A DNA stretch of 7,848 bases, from positions 1-7,848 of the forward strand of contig JAICYE010000079.1 of NCBI GenBank assembly GCA_025934385.1. Direction: 5' to 3'. The DNA comes from Acidimicrobiia bacterium. Its GTDB lineage: Bacteria; Actinomycetota; Acidimicrobiia; IMCC26256; BP-133. Position 1 is the first letter of the stretch. The number at the start of each line of letters is the position of its first letter. Both the position numbers and the translations under genes were made by a program. The notes under the pieces were generated by a model. It made no database searches and was not told the origin of the DNA. It saw nothing but the letters and a program-made list of their open reading frames with translations. Shown here one piece after another: positions 5,013 through 7,848 of the stretch.

Positions 5013-5323
5013 TCCTCATCGTGCTGAAGGTGCAGGTCCGGCCCGACCGGCGCGAGGTGTGGCTGGAGCGCATCGCCAAGTACACCGCTGCCGTCCGGGA
5101 GGAGCCCGGCAACACGTCGTTCGACTGCTACGAGAGCCTCGACGCCCCGAACGAGTTCGCCATCGTCGAGGGCTTCGCCTCCAAGGAGGCCGGCGACGCC
5201 CACGTGCAGACCGATCACTTCAAGGACTTCCTCGTCTGGTTCCCCACGGTGATCGGGAACGCCCCCCAGATCGTCAACACCGAAGTCCCCACCGGCTGGT
5301 CCCGCATGTCGGAGTTCGACTAA
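5009..5323 (+). CDS. ABM-domain protein, putative quinol-type monooxygenase
   Basis: Seen: 104 residues, one antibiotic-biosynthesis-monooxygenase (dimeric alpha-beta barrel) domain. The first strand is ILIVLKVQVRP (residues 2-12). The helix WLERIAKYTAAVREEPGN (18-35) leads to SFDCYESLD, and then come FAIVEGFASKEAGDAH (50-65) and the helix QTDHFKDFL. H65 and H70 are the family's usual conserved His positions. Known: the family includes cofactor-free monooxygenases acting on quinols and aromatic polyketides (ActVA-Orf6 and YgiN types) and haem-degrading relatives, but many are uncharacterised. Start: GTG 5009 with a good Shine-Dalgarno, sharing four bases with the zincin gene. The stop TAA overlaps the convergent metH stop. 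It is translationally linked to the zincin, so the three genes are probably one operon. The substrate is unknown. Confidence 0.88.
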   Translation: MILIVLKVQVRPDRREVWLERIAKYTAAVREEPGNTSFDCYESLDAPNEFAIVEGFASKEAGDAHVQTDHFKDFLVWFPTVIGNAPQIVNTEVPTGWSRMSEFD

Positions 5324-7848
5324 CCGAGGATGAAGTACTTCGCTTCGGGGTGGTGGACGATGATGGCCGAGGTGGACTGCTCCGGGTGGAGCTGGAACTC
5401 CTCCGACACCGTCACGCCGATCCGCTCGATCTCGAGGAGCTCGGCCACCTTGGCCTGGTCGTCGAGGTCGGGGCAGGCGGGGTAGCCCCAGGAGTAGCGC
5501 GACCCCCGGTACTGCTGCTTGAACAGGCCGCCGAGCGTCGGCCCGTCCTCGTCGGCGAAGCCCCACTCCTCCCGGATGCGGCGGTGCCAGTACTCGGCCA
5601 GGGACTCGGCCATCTCCACCGACAGGCCGTGGAAGTAGAGATAGTCCTGGTACTGGTTCGAGGCGAACAGCTCGGCCGAGTGGCGGGAGGCGACGTCGCT
5701 CATGGTGACCACGTGGAAAGCGGCGTAGTCGGCCTCGCCCGACGACACCGGCCGGAAGAAGTCGGCGATCGACTGCCACGGCTCCTTGCGCTGGCGGGGG
5801 AACGAGAACCGCGTCCGCTCCTCGGTGCGGGTGTCGTCGGTCCAGACCACGAGCTCGTTGCCGTCGGCGTTGACCGGGAAGTAGCCCCAGGCCACGGCCG
5901 GCACCAGTGAGCCACCCTCCTTGGCCTTGGCCAGCTCCGCCCGCAGCACCGGGCGGATGCGGGCCTTGAACTCCTGGTCGCTCTCCCCGCCCTCGGGACG
6001 GAACTGCCACTGGTTGCGGAACAGCGCTGTCTCGTTGAGGTAGGCGGCGATCTCGTCGAGCGGGATGCCCTTGGCCACCCGGGAGCCGAGGAACGGCGGC
6101 TTGAACACCGGGTTGTCGAGCGCCACCGCCGAGCGGGCCGGGATCTCCGCGGGGTCGACGTCCTCCGAAGGACGCTGCGACTTGCGGGGCGGCAGGACCC
6201 GCCCGCCCGGAGCCCGCCCAAAGTCGGGGTCGAGGTGCCCGGTCCGCTTGCCTTCCACCAGCTTCTCCATCGTGCGGAGACCCTCGAAAGCGTCCTTGCC
6301 GTAGAAGACGCGGCCCTTGTAGACCTCGCGCAGGTCGCGCTCGACGTAGCTGCGCGTGAGCGCCGCCCCGCCGAGCAGGACGGGGATGTGCTCGAGGCCC
6401 CGGGAGTTCAGCTCCTCCAGGTTCTCCCGCATGATCAGCGTGCTCTTCACCAGCAGGCCGCTCATGCCAATGGCGTCGGCCTTGAATTCCTCCACCGCTT
6501 CGACGAAGTCGTGGATCGGCACCTTGATGCCGAGGTTCTTCACCTCGTAGCCGTTGTTGGTCAGGATGATGTCGACGAGGTTCTTGCCGATGTCGTGGAC
6601 GTCGCCCTTCACCGTGCCCAGCACGACCCGGCCCTTGCCGCCGGCGTCGGCTTTCTCCATGTGGGGCTCGAGGAAGGCGACTGCGGTCTTCATCGTCTCG
6701 GCGGACTGCAGCACGAACGGCAGCTGCATCTCGCCCGAGGCGAACAGCTCGCCGACGACCTTCATACCTTCCAGCAGCACGTCGTTGATGATCGACAGCG
6801 CTTTGCGGCCACCGGTCAGCGACTCGTCGAGCTCGGCCTCGAGGCCGTCACGCTCGCCGTCGACGATGCGGGCCTTGAGCCGCTCCTCAACCGGCCAGCC
6901 CGATCGGTCTTCCCGCTCGACGGCGCCCTGCTCGACGTCGGCGAAGGCGGCGATGAGTTCGTGGAGCGGGTCGTAGCCGGGGCGCCGGCGGTCGTATATG
7001 AGGTCGAGGCACAGCTCCTTCGCCCGTTCGTCGATGCGGTGCATCGGCAGGATCCGGGCCGAGTGGGCGATGGCGGCGTCGAGGCCCGCCTGCACACACT
7101 CGTGGAGGAACACCGAGTTCAGCGCCTGGCGGATGGCCGGCTTGAGGCCGAAGCTGACGTTGGACACGCCGAGCACCGTGTACACGCCGGGCAGTTCCGC
7201 CTTGATGCGCCGAATGGCCTCGATCGTCTCCATGGCGTCGCCGCGCAGGTCCTCCTGGCCGGCGCCGAGCGGGAACGTGAGGGCGTCGAAGATGAGATCG
7301 CCCGGTTCGAGGCCGTACTGCTCGACGGCGAGGTCGTGGATGCGCTTGGCGACGCGTACCTTCCAGTCGGCTGTGCGGGCTTGGCCCTCCTCGTCGATCG
7401 TGAGGCAGATGACGGCGGCGCCGTACTCCCGGGCCAGGGCGAAGACGCGGTCGCAGCGGGAGCCGGGCGCCTGCCCGTCCTCCAGGTTGGCGGAGTTGAG
7501 CACGGCCCGGCCGCCGATGTGCTGCAGCCCGGCCTCCAGCACCGGCGGCTCGGTGGAGTCGAGCACCAGCGGCAGGGCGGCGGCGGTGGCGAAACGGCCG
7601 GCGATCTCGTGCATGTCGGCCACGCCGTCGCGCCCGACGTAGTCGACGCAGACGTCGAGGACGTGGGCGCCCTCCTTCACCTGGTCCCGGGCCATCTGCA
7701 CGCAGCCGTCCCAGTCGCCGGCCAGCATGGCTTCCCGGAACTTCTTCGACCCGTTGGCGTTGGTGCGTTCACCGATCGCCAGGTAGGCCGTGTCCTGGGC
7801 GAAGGGGACGGCGGTATAAATCGAGGCACACCCCGGCTCGTGGACCGG
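5320..7848 (-). CDS. metH: cobalamin-dependent methionine synthase, C-terminal 842 residues (5' end outside window)
   Basis: Transfers the methyl group of 5-methyltetrahydrofolate through cobalamin to homocysteine, giving methionine and tetrahydrofolate; cytoplasmic. Seen, numbering from the right edge: the pterin-binding domain (about 18-290) opens with IGERTNANGSKKFREAM (25-41) and includes GVSNVSFGL (227-235). The cobalamin cap (about 345-400) includes GEMQLPFVLQSAETMK. The B12-binding domain (about 405-535) has GDVHDIG, with D416 and H418, the axial cobalt ligand (codon 6595-6597), and GMSGLLVKST. The activation domain (about 560-842) has RYSWGYPACPD, with R784, G788 and Y789 fitting the AdoMet-binding R-x-x-x-G-Y motif. 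The frame stays open through the window edge, so ATG 7728 is an internal Met and not the start. The homocysteine-binding domain (about 330 residues in the family) should lie beyond the edge. Every visible domain looks intact. The TAG (5322-5320) overlaps the stop of the convergent monooxygenase gene. Confidence 0.97.
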   Translation of the reverse strand, partial: PVHEPGCASIYTAVPFAQDTAYLAIGERTNANGSKKFREAMLAGDWDGCVQMARDQVKEGAHVLDVCVDYVGRDGVADMHEIAGRFATAAALPLVLDSTEPPVLEAGLQHIGGRAVLNSANLEDGQAPGSRCDRVFALAREYGAAVICLTIDEEGQARTADWKVRVAKRIHDLAVEQYGLEPGDLIFDALTFPLGAGQEDLRGDAMETIEAIRRIKAELPGVYTVLGVSNVSFGLKPAIRQALNSVFLHECVQAGLDAAIAHSARILPMHRIDERAKELCLDLIYDRRRPGYDPLHELIAAFADVEQGAVEREDRSGWPVEERLKARIVDGERDGLEAELDESLTGGRKALSIINDVLLEGMKVVGELFASGEMQLPFVLQSAETMKTAVAFLEPHMEKADAGGKGRVVLGTVKGDVHDIGKNLVDIILTNNGYEVKNLGIKVPIHDFVEAVEEFKADAIGMSGLLVKSTLIMRENLEELNSRGLEHIPVLLGGAALTRSYVERDLREVYKGRVFYGKDAFEGLRTMEKLVEGKRTGHLDPDFGRAPGGRVLPPRKSQRPSEDVDPAEIPARSAVALDNPVFKPPFLGSRVAKGIPLDEIAAYLNETALFRNQWQFRPEGGESDQEFKARIRPVLRAELAKAKEGGSLVPAVAWGYFPVNADGNELVVWTDDTRTEERTRFSFPRQRKEPWQSIADFFRPVSSGEADYAAFHVVTMSDVASRHSAELFASNQYQDYLYFHGLSVEMAESLAEYWHRRIREEWGFADEDGPTLGGLFKQQYRGSRYSWGYPACPDLDDQAKVAELLEIERIGVTVSEEFQLHPEQSTSAIIVHHPEAKYFILG
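5324..5348. terminator. weak candidate bidirectional stem-loop at the convergent gene ends
   Basis: CCGAGG (5324-5329) can pair with CTTCGG (5343-5348, one G-U pair), with an inner GAA/TTC stem around GTAC. GAAGTACTTC (5332-5341) is itself a perfect palindrome. It sits one base past the monooxygenase stop and within the last metH codons. There is no T-run on the + side. The position is right for a terminator, but coding constraint (EAKYFILG) could explain it. Confidence 0.25.

Noticed and set aside
6554..7642. Long + strand open frames opposite metH (6554-6976 and 6998-7642)
   Set aside because: They are antisense shadows of a convincing MetH reading frame, rich in Ser, Arg and Pro with no recognisable family, as expected in high-GC DNA.
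7726..7728. ATG 7728 as the metH start
   Set aside because: Typical MetH sequence (AYLAIGERTNANGSKKFREA) continues upstream of it to the window edge, so the gene is cut by the window, not short.
5320..7848. Cobalamin riboswitch associated with metH
   Set aside because: Such an element would lie upstream of the metH start, outside the right edge. Nothing like it is visible in the window.
1..7848. Mobile element, CRISPR array, tRNA or phage genes
   Set aside because: No transposase, integrase, regular repeats with spacers, tRNA-like cloverleaf or structural phage gene was seen. DUF2786 alone is not evidence of a phage.

Overview
The window is a gene-dense, very GC-rich stretch of bacterial chromosome. 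GTG starts are frequent, stop and start codons often overlap, and no intergenic gap exceeds about 110 bases. The gene content points to an actinobacterium: a DinB/TIGR03086-type protein of the kind common in mycothiol-producing bacteria, a small split-barrel flavin/F420-type protein, a TetR gene that looks leaderless, and a MetH of the type whose activation domain carries R-Y-S-W-G-Y followed by PACPDLDDQ. A deep-branching group such as Acidimicrobiia would fit, but that placement is an inference.

Layout. Bases 1-3018 hold five + strand genes that could form one transcription unit: the C-terminal end of an M24 Xaa-Pro peptidase (cut by the window edge), a polytopic membrane protein of unknown function whose best start is a CTG overlapping the peptidase stop, an SDR oxidoreductase, a PPOX-like split-barrel protein overlapping the SDR by GTGA, and a DinB/TIGR03086 protein. 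The last two are separated by a 39-nt hyphenated palindrome. A GC-rich stem-loop lies between this block and the next gene.

Bases 3085-3719 hold a TetR regulator with a near-perfect 9-bp inverted repeat just upstream. A -10-like TATGAT lies six bases before its GTG and there is no Shine-Dalgarno sequence, which suggests a leaderless, self-repressed gene. Bases 3808-5323 hold a tight three-gene cluster: a DUF2786 protein, a small HExxH zincin resembling the TIGR04338 metallohydrolase family, and an ABM-type monooxygenase. Each gene overlaps the next at its stop/start codons. The zincin/DUF2786 pair is the most plausible poorly characterised module in the window.

Bases 5320-7848 on the - strand hold the C-terminal 842 residues of cobalamin-dependent methionine synthase (MetH): pterin-binding, cobalamin cap, B12-binding and activation domains. 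The homocysteine-binding domain lies beyond the right edge. metH converges on the + strand cluster, and its stop codon overlaps that of the monooxygenase, so the two transcription units have no spacer.

Nothing here looks like a mobile element, CRISPR array, phage, tRNA or rRNA. Apart from metH, and the peptidase at superfamily level, functions are assigned to family only and substrates cannot be named.
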